NCBI GenBank assembly: GCA_002448445.1
Contig: DJYC01000078.1
Span: forward strand, 1 to 9,889
Direction of reading: 5' to 3'
Origin: Treponema sp. UBA6988
GTDB taxonomy: Bacteria > Spirochaetota > Spirochaetia > Treponematales > Treponemataceae
Length of the DNA: 9,889 bases
The notes under the pieces were generated by a model that ran no database searches, had not been told where the DNA came from, and saw only the letters and a program-made list of their open reading frames with translations. Of this stretch, positions 1 to 5,519 are shown piece after piece (the first letter of the stretch is position 1; each line of letters starts with the position of its first letter). Made by a program: the position numbers and the translations under genes.

Positions 1-147
1 TCCACCACCAGGAATAATGTACTTACCTTCATTTGATTCATAACACAACAAAACATTTCCATTATTTATAACAATTCCTCTACAAGCATGCCGAAGATTG
101 TTTACATAGCCTTTGTAATCATCATTTTTTAATTGAATTGTTTTCAT
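1..147 (-). CDS. Nudix hydrolase, N-terminal fragment (runs off left edge)
   Basis: The 49 readable codons start at ATG 147-145, with AGGA six bases upstream of the start. After a polar N-terminus the protein enters a strand (residues 23-37, RGIVINNGNVLLCYE) and then reaches IIPGGG at residues 44-49. This is how Nudix domains begin: a first strand, a basic R-G-I/V segment, then the GG that opens the Nudix box GX5EX7REUXEEXGU. The box itself lies outside the window, so catalytic residues cannot be checked. Nudix enzymes hydrolyse nucleoside diphosphates linked to another moiety; the substrate here is unknown. The gene is visibly more AT-rich than its neighbours, which could reflect transfer. 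It has its own promoter upstream. Confidence 0.75.
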   Translation of the reverse strand, partial: MKTIQLKNDDYKGYVNNLRHACRGIVINNGNVLLCYESNEGKYIIPGGG

Positions 148-192
148 TTCGTTTCCTAACAGCGCCCCAGTGCGGGCGTCCACATAACAATA

Positions 193-221
193 ATTATACT
201 GTTCCAAGGAAAGTTTGTAAA
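193..221 (-). promoter_or_regulatory. Sigma-70-type promoter for the Nudix gene
   Basis: On the minus strand TTTACA (221-216) and TATAAT (198-193) are separated by exactly 17 bases. Transcription should start near 186, leaving a leader of about 38 nt that contains the AGGA ribosome binding site. Confidence 0.7.
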
Positions 222-247
222 CGAGAGAAAGGCGGTGGATGTTGAAA

Positions 248-256
248 GGGGGGGGG
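248..256. repeat. Homopolymeric G9 tract
   Basis: Nine consecutive G on the plus strand (C9 on the Nudix sense strand). It ends 26 bp upstream of the Nudix -35 box and 8 bp from structured repeat copy 1. Tracts of this length are prone to slippage. Confidence 0.9.
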
Positions 257-264
257 TGCATATT

Positions 265-346
265 AAGCCTAGCCCCGATTGGAAGGGTGGCGCAGCCAAA
301 CCGCCGCAGGCGGGTCGGAGCGAGAGCGGAGCCCTGGAAAGCGGGT
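265..346. repeat. Structured intergenic repeat, copy 1
   Basis: Shares conserved ends with 4325-4412: AAGCCTA followed by CCCCGATTGGA at the left, and GGA[G/A]CCC[T/C]GGAAAGCGGGT at the right. Between them are two consecutive hairpins. TGGC/GCCA has a GCA loop (288-298), and CCGCC/GGCGG has a GCA loop (301-313). The ends can pair (CCC with GGG), closing the unit. No open reading frame of quality overlaps it. Which strand would be transcribed is unknown. Confidence 0.7.
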
Positions 347-374
347 AAAAATTGAATCCATGCAATTTTTACCC
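343..374. repeat. Perfect 12-bp inverted repeat (hairpin)
   Basis: GGGTAAAAATTG (343-354) and CAATTTTTACCC (363-374) are perfectly complementary around an 8-base loop. The left arm reuses the last GGGT of structured repeat copy 1. No T-run follows on either strand, so it is not a standard terminator. Confidence 0.85.
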
Positions 375-461
375 ACGAGTTTTCTTGCGAAAACTTGCCA
401 GCCCCTTTGTAAACAAATGACGCGTCATCCTTGGTGCTTCTTGTTAGAAAAATTGCATGGA
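357..461. repeat. Perfect 14-bp inverted repeat enclosing smaller palindromes
   Basis: TCCATGCAATTTTT (357-370) is exactly complementary to AAAAATTGCATGGA (448-461). The enclosed segment holds a 9-bp hairpin, CGAGTTTTC/GAAAACTTG with loop TTGC (376-397, one G-T pair). It also holds the 12-bp perfect palindrome ATGACGCGTCAT (417-428). The left arm overlaps the right arm and loop of the 343-374 hairpin, so the two pairings exclude each other. Just beyond, GTCTGG (462-467) pairs with CCAGAC (482-487). I see no gene in 375-531. Confidence 0.8.
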
Positions 462-531
462 GTCTGGCCGTTTCCGAAGGACCAGACACAGTAAGACCAA
501 AAAATACGCTCCAGATGATTATGAAAAATTA

Positions 532-1146
532 TTAGACCAGTTCTTTTTTGATTGCGGCAAGAAGCTCGTCGTAGGTTTCGAAGGCGGGGATGGTTGGGTT
601 GTCGGCTTTGATTTGGTCGGTGCTCTTGAAGAGGAAGCCTGCCTTGCTTGCCTTTATCATGCCCAGGTCGTTGTGGCTGTCGCCGGATGCGATTGTCTGG
701 TAGCCGATTGACTGGAGGGCTTTTACGGTTGTGAGTTTTGACTGTTCGCACCTCATTTTAAAGCCGGTTATTTCTCCGGATGGGGCAACTTCCAGTGTGT
801 TGCAGAAGATTGTTGGCATGCCGAGTTTTTTCATGAGAGGGGCTGCAAACTGGGTGAAGGTGTCGCTTATGATTATGACCTGGCAGAGTGAGCGGAGTTC
901 GTCTAGGAATTCTTTTGCACCGGGCATTGGGTCTATTGTGGCGATTGTGTCCTGGATTTCTTTGAGGCCAAGGTGGTGCTCCTTTAGGATTCCAAGCCGC
1001 CACTTCATGAGCTTGTCGTAGTCGGGTTCGTCACGGGTGGTGCGCTTGAGTTCCGGGATGCCGGATGCTTTTGAGAATGCAATCCAAATTTCTGGAACCA
1101 ATACGCCTTCCAAGTCTAGGCAGGTAATGTACATGTTGTTTGCCAT
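532..1146 (-). CDS. thrH: ThrH-like phosphoserine phosphatase / homoserine phosphotransferase (HAD family)
   Basis: A 204-residue HAD-superfamily protein that reads along its length like Pseudomonas ThrH, and is of the same size. That family dephosphorylates phosphoserine and can transfer the phosphate to homoserine, linking serine and threonine synthesis in the cytoplasm. Motif I is LDLEGVLVPEIW: D11 is the nucleophile, and E13 stands where most HAD phosphatases have Asp, which is typical of ThrH. Motif II is SDTF (94-97), a lysine follows around 137-142, and motif IV is GDSHND (155-160). The start is set by AGAGGA five bases before ATG 1146; a second Met at residue 5 lacks such spacing. It lies 59 bp downstream of the MCP gene but appears to have its own promoter. 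No convincing terminator follows. Confidence 0.85.
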   Translation of the reverse strand: MANNMYITCLDLEGVLVPEIWIAFSKASGIPELKRTTRDEPDYDKLMKWRLGILKEHHLGLKEIQDTIATIDPMPGAKEFLDELRSLCQVIIISDTFTQFAAPLMKKLGMPTIFCNTLEVAPSGEITGFKMRCEQSKLTTVKALQSIGYQTIASGDSHNDLGMIKASKAGFLFKSTDQIKADNPTIPAFETYDELLAAIKKELV

Positions 1147-1186
1147 ATTTTCCTCTTTAATTCATTTCTAATTGTTTTGTGACGTG

Positions 1187-1195
1187 AGTATAGCA
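1187..1195 (-). promoter_or_regulatory. Extended -10 promoter for thrH
   Basis: On the minus strand TGC-TATACT is an extended -10 element. No good -35 hexamer is present at 16-18 bases. The start near 1180 gives a leader of about 34 nt containing the ribosome binding site, so thrH could be expressed separately from FIST-MCP. Confidence 0.5.
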
Positions 1196-1205
1196 AATTT
1201 TCTGA

Positions 1206-2099
1206 TTATTGGGAATCAGGGGATTTTTTTAGGTCTTCCAGCACGGCTTTTACTTCGTAGGAGAATGAATACAGATCGTTGAAGAGCATCTGGTTCTTTG
1301 AGGCACACTCGGCAAAGAGGTTCACAGTTTTTTTGTTGAGGTCGTCAAAGTGCTGTATCTGCTCTATGAGGCTGTTTATATTCTGTATGTTGGTGGAAAC
1401 CTTCTGGCCAATTCTGTTTACGTTCTCGTTGTTTTCGCCGTTGATTTTCCTCATCATGTCGAAGCGTTCAAGGGTTTTGTCTGCCTGGTCGCTCAAGCCC
1501 CTTAGGTTTTTGGAATTGTTCTGGGTGTCAGAGCCAAGCAGGGAAATGGATTTTCCAAGGCGGCCTATGTTTTCGGAAATGCGTTCGGCTGCTTTTTTTG
1601 TTGAATCCGAAAGCTGTTTTACTTCGTTGGCAATGATTCTGAATCCTGCACCTGCGGCACCGGCATGAGCGGCTTCTATTGAGGCGTTGAATGACAGGAG
1701 GTTTGTCTGCTCGGAGATGTTCTGAATCTCGTCCACCTGCTTTGAGATGCGGTTGGTCTGTTCAACCAGGTCTGCAAACTGTTCTACGTACTTTTTATGG
1801 TCTGCCTCTATCTGCGCAACGGTATTGTGCAGGGATGAAATTGCCCCGTAAATTTCGTTCAGGCGCAGGTTGTTGTTGGAGGCACGGTCTGAAATTCCGC
1901 TGACTTCGGCTTCCACTTCTGACGATGACTGGGCAAGGGAGGTTAAGACTTCCTTTTGCTGGCTTGCGGCTACTTCCTGCTTTTCACGGTTTGCAACATA
2001 TTCTCTAAAGAATTCTGAGCCTACTGCATCTTTTGCAATGTATTCGATAAGCGACTGAATTGCATCGAGTCCGCTGTTTATAAGTTTGATACTTTCCAT
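1206..2099 (-). CDS. Soluble methyl-accepting chemotaxis-type signalling protein
   Basis: A 297-residue cytoplasmic chemoreceptor signalling module. It is a long helical coiled-coil (about 55-260) with the highly conserved hairpin tip at about 125-170: NISEQTNLLSFNASIEAAHAG, then GFRIIANEVKQL. This tip binds CheA and CheW. There is no transmembrane segment, no HAMP domain, no periplasmic domain and no C-terminal CheR/CheB-tethering pentapeptide. The N-terminal 50 residues are helical and too short for a sensor domain. The start chosen is ATG 2099: GGGGGA lies six bases upstream and the FIST stop (2104-2102) is only 2 bp before it. A longer frame to 2171 would overlap FIST and lacks a binding site. 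The close coupling suggests that the FIST protein supplies the sensing function; that partnership is inference. Confidence 0.85.
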   Translation of the reverse strand: MESIKLINSGLDAIQSLIEYIAKDAVGSEFFREYVANREKQEVAASQQKEVLTSLAQSSSEVEAEVSGISDRASNNNLRLNEIYGAISSLHNTVAQIEADHKKYVEQFADLVEQTNRISKQVDEIQNISEQTNLLSFNASIEAAHAGAAGAGFRIIANEVKQLSDSTKKAAERISENIGRLGKSISLLGSDTQNNSKNLRGLSDQADKTLERFDMMRKINGENNENVNRIGQKVSTNIQNINSLIEQIQHFDDLNKKTVNLFAECASKNQMLFNDLYSFSYEVKAVLEDLKKSPDSQ

Positions 2100-2101
2100 A
2101 T

Positions 2102-3241
2102 TCAGTCCCCCATTACAAGTGTTACAAGTGTCTGGTTGCAGTGGATGCGTCCCAGCTGTTCCCCGTAGCAAGAAAATCCCGCGAAGGTTGGGAAGTTGGC
2201 CTTATACTTGCTGATTATTTCCCTGGAGATATTCATTCTGGCAAAGGCAAGGGTTCTTGTTATGCAGGTCATCATGAGGACAAATTTTGGGTGGGGAATG
2301 GCACTGCGTATCATGCGGCAGGTTTCGTCGCATTTTTCAAGCGGGTCGCCTATCTGCATAAGTTCCAGGGTTGAGTTGGGGACTACGCGGGCAAAGAGGT
2401 TTATTTCTTTTGACGGCGTGAATCCAGCAAGGGCTGCGATACAGACCTGACCGTTCAGGAAGCGGCCAAAGGGGTGCTCGAAGGTCATGTTTGCGGCTTC
2501 TTCTTCGGAGACACCAAGTTTTTTTGCATAGACTTTTTGCGCGGCTTCTCCGTCGAACTTGATTATCTTTCTGTTTACGGTGTCTGCCTGGGAGACAAAG
2601 AAGGTCTTTCCTGACTGGTTGAAAATATCTTCCTGCCTTATGTCGAAGGGGGATGATGTTTTTACGAACATGAATGCTGCCCCGTCTTGGGTGGTCTTGC
2701 CGTTGTAGCTTACGAAGGTCTTGGGTTCGTTGCCAGTGTAGCCTGCTGTTCCGCCTGCCAACTTAAAGTTGTCGTTCTTTATTATGGAATAAAAATTGGT
2801 AAGGATTGACTCTTCCGCATTGAAGACTCCGTTTATGAAGGCAAGGGCAAAGGCGCTTGTGTGGGAGTTGGGGTCGTTGGTCTTGATTCCGCACTGCTGC
2901 AGGGCTTTTTCTATTTCCGCCTTGCAGGCAACCGGGTACTTGCTTCCGTGCTCGACAAGTACGCCCCTGACCTTTACGCTTGAAGAGCTCATCGTGGTAA
3001 GGACGACAGTATCGTTCATAAAGCCTTCCATGGAAATTTCGCCGGCTGTGCTTGCCCCCATCACTTCTGAATTTGGGAAGTGCTTTTTTATTTCTTCCGA
3101 CAGTTTTGCAAAGTCATACCTGATTGCCGCCATAAAGAACACGGCCTGATAGCTTTCCGCAGATTTCCTTAGTTTGGAAACCAACTCCGATGCCGCAGAT
3201 GCAGCGTCTGGCATTCTTGAATAAACTACTTCCTGTTCCAT
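2102..3241 (-). CDS. FIST-domain sensory protein
   Basis: A 379-residue protein occupied almost entirely by FIST_N (about 30-230) and FIST_C (about 235-375). The FIST_N core shows MGASTAGEIS (61-70) and LAGGTAGY (161-168). The C-terminal signature shows GFSCYGEQLG (355-364) followed by CNQTLV (368-373). FIST is a sensory domain thought to bind small ligands such as amino acids, and it is usually joined to signalling outputs. This copy has no output domain, no signal peptide and no membrane segment, so it should be cytoplasmic. The start at ATG 3241 is preceded by AAGGAGAGG; the longer frame to 3292 begins inside untranslated sequence and has no binding site. It is the first gene of the block, 2 bp before the MCP gene. 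A 9-bp inverted repeat sits upstream in its control region. Confidence 0.88.
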   Translation of the reverse strand: MEQEVVYSRMPDAASAASELVSKLRKSAESYQAVFFMAAIRYDFAKLSEEIKKHFPNSEVMGASTAGEISMEGFMNDTVVLTTMSSSSVKVRGVLVEHGSKYPVACKAEIEKALQQCGIKTNDPNSHTSAFALAFINGVFNAEESILTNFYSIIKNDNFKLAGGTAGYTGNEPKTFVSYNGKTTQDGAAFMFVKTSSPFDIRQEDIFNQSGKTFFVSQADTVNRKIIKFDGEAAQKVYAKKLGVSEEEAANMTFEHPFGRFLNGQVCIAALAGFTPSKEINLFARVVPNSTLELMQIGDPLEKCDETCRMIRSAIPHPKFVLMMTCITRTLAFARMNISREIISKYKANFPTFAGFSCYGEQLGRIHCNQTLVTLVMGD

Positions 3242-3360
3242 CAATAAGCCTCTCCTTTTTAAAGCAAGGATGTTTAGGAAAACGCTGGTCAATTCAAGCC
3301 TGATATGGTTCGGAATTGAATTGCCTTTCCTTAGAGCGACACATTTGAGCTAAACTATTT

Positions 3361-3386
3361 ATATTGTAACATACCTTTTACAATAT
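3361..3386. promoter_or_regulatory. Candidate operator: 9-bp perfect inverted repeat
   Basis: ATATTGTAA (3361-3369) and TTACAATAT (3378-3386) are separated by 8 bp, giving two half-sites about 17 bp centre to centre, as for a dimeric regulator. It lies in the divergent gap between FIST (-) and SDR (+), and overlaps weak -10-like sequences (TACAAT/TATAAA) on the FIST side. It lies 40 bp upstream of the SDR -35 box. The regulator is unknown. Confidence 0.6.
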
Positions 3387-3426
3387 TGCACATTAAAAAA
3401 ACAAAAACGTAATTTTATTTTAAAAG

Positions 3427-3455
3427 TTGACAGACGGAAAGCTGGCTAATAGAAT
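3427..3455 (+). promoter_or_regulatory. Consensus promoter of SDR gene; predicts a leaderless mRNA
   Basis: Perfect TTGACA (3427-3432), 17-bp spacer, TAGAAT (3450-3455). Only six bases separate the -10 box from the ATG at 3462, so transcription should begin at or next to the start codon. No Shine-Dalgarno is present. Confidence 0.8.
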
Positions 3456-3461
3456 TGTGGT

Positions 3462-4295
3462 ATGAAGAAGATTATTGTAGTAACAGGTGCCTCCAGCGGA
3501 ATGGGGGCTTCTTTTGCAAGGCAGCTGGCGGAAGAGAGCGCGGGCTTTTTGCAGAGTGGCAAGACGCAGGCGGCTTCGGATGAAATTTGGATTGTTGCAA
3601 GAAGGAAGGACAGGCTTGAGGCTCTAAAAAAAGAGATTGAGGGCTTGGGGGAAGGAATTCCTTTTGTGCGCGTTATAGACATGGATATTAGCGGAAGGGA
3701 TGGCGCAAGGGCTTTGGGGAAGCTTTTTTCTGACGAAGCTTCTGCTGAAGGATCTCTTTTTATAAACGTCCTTGTGAACAATGCGGGTTTTGGAACCTAC
3801 GGTGAATTTGCAGAGACGGACGTTGAGCGGGAGATGGAGATGGTGGACCTTGACTGCACTTCCCTGACAGGCATTACAGGATACGCCCTGCCTTTTATGG
3901 GTAAGGGTTCAAGGCTTATAAACACGGCGAGCCTTGCTTCTTTTTTGCCGCTTGGGAATTTTGCGGTTTACGGAGCGTGCAAGGCATACGTCCTAAGCCT
4001 TACGGTTGCACTTGCCGCAGAGCTGAAGCAGAAGGGAATAAGGGTGACGGCTCTTTGCCCTGGCCCTGTAAGCACGGAATTTGCAAACGTAGCATCCAGG
4101 GGGGCAAGGAAGGAAGTTAAGCACGGACTTAGCGCGGAAAAGACTGTTGCCCACTGCATAAAAAAAAGCCGCAGGGGTTCACTGTATGCGCTTATGGCAT
4201 TCAAGTGGAAGATTGCATCTTGGGCAAGCAAGCTGGTTCCACGGTATACATGCGCCTGGTTTACCTATAAGTTTAACAAGAGGCCCAGCAACTAA
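3462..4295 (+). CDS. Short-chain dehydrogenase/reductase (classical SDR, DltE-like)
   Basis: A 277-residue Rossmann-fold NAD(P)-dependent oxidoreductase. The nucleotide-binding TGASSGMG is at 8-15, NNAG at 106-109, catalytic Ser157 at 13 residues before Tyr170, and YGACK at 170-174, followed by CPGPVSTEF (199-207). The position that usually carries the catalytic tetrad Asn (the DLN segment) reads DLD, with Asp131. A 10-15-residue insert lies between the glycine-rich helix and IWIVARR (42-48); the ARR after strand 2 suggests NADPH. A basic, aromatic C-terminal tail (about 248-277) may form an amphipathic helix. The start is fixed because the cofactor motif begins at residue 8. The substrate is unknown. 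Transcribed alone, convergent with the winged-helix gene. Confidence 0.88.
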   Translation: MKKIIVVTGASSGMGASFARQLAEESAGFLQSGKTQAASDEIWIVARRKDRLEALKKEIEGLGEGIPFVRVIDMDISGRDGARALGKLFSDEASAEGSLFINVLVNNAGFGTYGEFAETDVEREMEMVDLDCTSLTGITGYALPFMGKGSRLINTASLASFLPLGNFAVYGACKAYVLSLTVALAAELKQKGIRVTALCPGPVSTEFANVASRGARKEVKHGLSAEKTVAHCIKKSRRGSLYALMAFKWKIASWASKLVPRYTCAWFTYKFNKRPSN

Positions 4296-4324
4296 AGGCA
4301 GATGGCACTTTTTGAAAACTATGC

Positions 4325-4412
4325 AAGCCTACCCCCGATTGGAGGGGCGGGCGAAAGCCCGTTCCGCAGGAATGGAGGGGGTAAGGGGCTCCCGGAACCC
4401 CGGAAAGCGGGT
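4325..4412. repeat. Structured intergenic repeat, copy 2
   Basis: Same conserved ends as 265-346. The internal hairpins occupy the same order but differ in sequence. CGGGC/GCCCG has a GAAA tetraloop (4348-4361) and TTCC/GGAA has a GCA loop (4362-4372). Both arms of each stem change together compared with copy 1. It sits between the convergent SDR and winged-helix genes, 30 bp after the SDR stop. It might act as an RNA 3' end structure, but no U-tract follows directly. Confidence 0.7.
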
Positions 4413-4463
4413 TAGCAAGTACAGGCAGGTCCAGAAGAAGAAGAAAAAAATTATCCGAATCAA

Positions 4464-5264
4464 CTAGTCGTCTAGAAGGGTCGATGAAAAGTCGAAGCTG
4501 TTTTTTGAATCCGAGCGCATGTAGTCGCTTGCAGTCTCTTCCCTTTCTATGCGGAACTTGGGGCTTGAAATCCTAAAAATGTATCCGTTTTTTCCGTCGC
4601 TTATTATGCGGAGGCAATACCTTGATTCCCTGCGGAAAAGCTTTCTCAAGTAGCATATATAGGAAAACAATGTTGCCTTTTTTTGCAGGGAATATTCATT
4701 CCACATAAAGAGGCAGAGTCTTTTTGCGTCAAGCACGGCTCCCCTGTTCTGGTAAAAGTAGGAAAGCAGCCTGAATTTTGAAGGCTGGACTGAATGTTTT
4801 TCCCTGAAGCTTTCTATGCTAAAGCCTCCCAAAGCCCGCTCTTCCCTGCAGGCTATCTTTTTTGGCGGACAAACTAGGGAGACACAGGGAAGTACGTCCT
4901 CTTCCAGCATAACGCTTTCCAAATCCCTGAAAAGAGGCATAAGGTTGCGGCCTGAAAATTCCCCGCTGCCTGCGATTTTTCTGCTCCAGTGTGCGGCAAA
5001 GCTTCCCGGTCTGCTGTAGGGGTCGTTGTAGTAGACGGCGGGTATTTTTGAATCTGATGCAAGGAGAGTCCATCCTGGGTCCTTTTGAGCCCCCATGCGG
5101 AAATCCAGCGCAAGCAAATCGACTTTTTGCGGCCCCTGCCTTCCGACGCTTCTTAGAAGTTTCTGCATGTTGGTAAAGACATAGGCAAAATGGCCTTTTT
5201 CCGTAAGCCGTCCAGCAATCAGGTCGCAGACGGTTTTCTCCTGCGTAAAAAAGACAATAAGCAT
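4464..5264 (-). CDS. Winged-helix regulator with degenerate receiver-like N-terminus
   Basis: 266 residues. The N-terminal part (1-120) has the strand/helix rhythm of a response-regulator receiver. Strand 1 is LIVFFTQEK, where the paired acidic residues are missing. Strand 3 is LLALD54FRM, the usual phospho-Asp position, followed by IPAVYYNDPYSRP (74-86). The C-terminal part (about 160-232) looks like an OmpR/PhoB winged helix: PSKFRLLSYF, then ATLFSYICYLRKLF as the recognition-helix region, then ISDGKNGYIF as the wing. A polar tail follows. It is probably a DNA-binding regulator that does not depend on ordinary phosphorylation. The start at ATG 5264 has AGAAGG six bases upstream; the longer frame to 5324 runs into AT-rich promoter DNA. 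Divergent from the EamA exporter, a possible target. The stop codon lies in a small palindrome (4464-4475). Confidence 0.7.
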   Translation of the reverse strand: MLIVFFTQEKTVCDLIAGRLTEKGHFAYVFTNMQKLLRSVGRQGPQKVDLLALDFRMGAQKDPGWTLLASDSKIPAVYYNDPYSRPGSFAAHWSRKIAGSGEFSGRNLMPLFRDLESVMLEEDVLPCVSLVCPPKKIACREERALGGFSIESFREKHSVQPSKFRLLSYFYQNRGAVLDAKRLCLFMWNEYSLQKKATLFSYICYLRKLFRRESRYCLRIISDGKNGYIFRISSPKFRIEREETASDYMRSDSKNSFDFSSTLLDD

Positions 5265-5305
5265 AACAAACCTTCTCTCGACAAACTTTTTTATTGATTT
5301 TATTG

Positions 5306-5334
5306 AAATTAACTTATTGCTCAAAAAAAATCAA
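5306..5334 (-). promoter_or_regulatory. Possible promoter of winged-helix gene
   Basis: TTGATT (5334-5329) and TAATTT (5311-5306) are separated by 17 bases on the minus strand, within a very AT-rich stretch (about 5283-5450). Other weak pairs exist nearby, so this is only the best candidate. Confidence 0.35.
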
Positions 5335-5483
5335 TATATTTTCGTATTTTTATGACAAAATTCATTTATTTTTAATATTTTATTCACTTTTTGCATTATT
5401 TTACTTGCATTTTTTTAGAATGTATGTTTTAAAATGCCAATTTTTGCTGGAAAATTTTGCAGGGGCATTCAGGAAGCGCGCGA

Positions 5484-5512
5484 TTGACACTTTAGCCTCT
5501 CTTGCTTACTAT
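5484..5512 (+). promoter_or_regulatory. Consensus promoter of EamA gene; predicts a leaderless mRNA
   Basis: TTGACA (5484-5489), 17-bp spacer, TACTAT (5507-5512). The ATG follows seven bases after the -10 box, and there is no Shine-Dalgarno. An upstream in-frame TTG at 5502 falls between the -35 and -10 boxes and cannot be the start if this promoter is used. Confidence 0.75.
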
Positions 5513-5519
5513 TGCCTTT

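Noticed and set aside
148..531. Integron cassette boundary: GTTAGGA lies ten bases before the Nudix ATG, next to hairpin-rich DNA.
   Set aside because: GTTAGGA departs from the GTTRRRY core at the last base, no matching RYYYAAC partner with complementary inner boxes was found, and the gene has its own promoter. Treponema denticola is known to carry an integron, so extending the sequence left would be worthwhile, but this is not supported here.
425..751. 108-codon minus-strand frame overlapping the end of thrH.
   Set aside because: Shadow of thrH in another frame; composition rich in Arg, Pro, His and Gln and no start signals.
1202..1219. CTGATT/AATCAG hairpin at the MCP stop codon as a terminator.
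   Set aside because: Six A-T-rich pairs followed by AAAATTTG on the minus strand, with no U-run; too weak to call.
4186..4467. 93-codon plus-strand frame spanning the SDR 3' end and structured repeat copy 2.
   Set aside because: It overlaps the well-supported SDR gene in another frame, then translates a structured repeat with low-complexity lysines; no ribosome binding site.
5391..5410. Direct repeat TTGCAT spaced 14 bp upstream of the EamA gene.
   Set aside because: Only two short copies in very AT-rich DNA and not placed at a sensible distance from the promoter.
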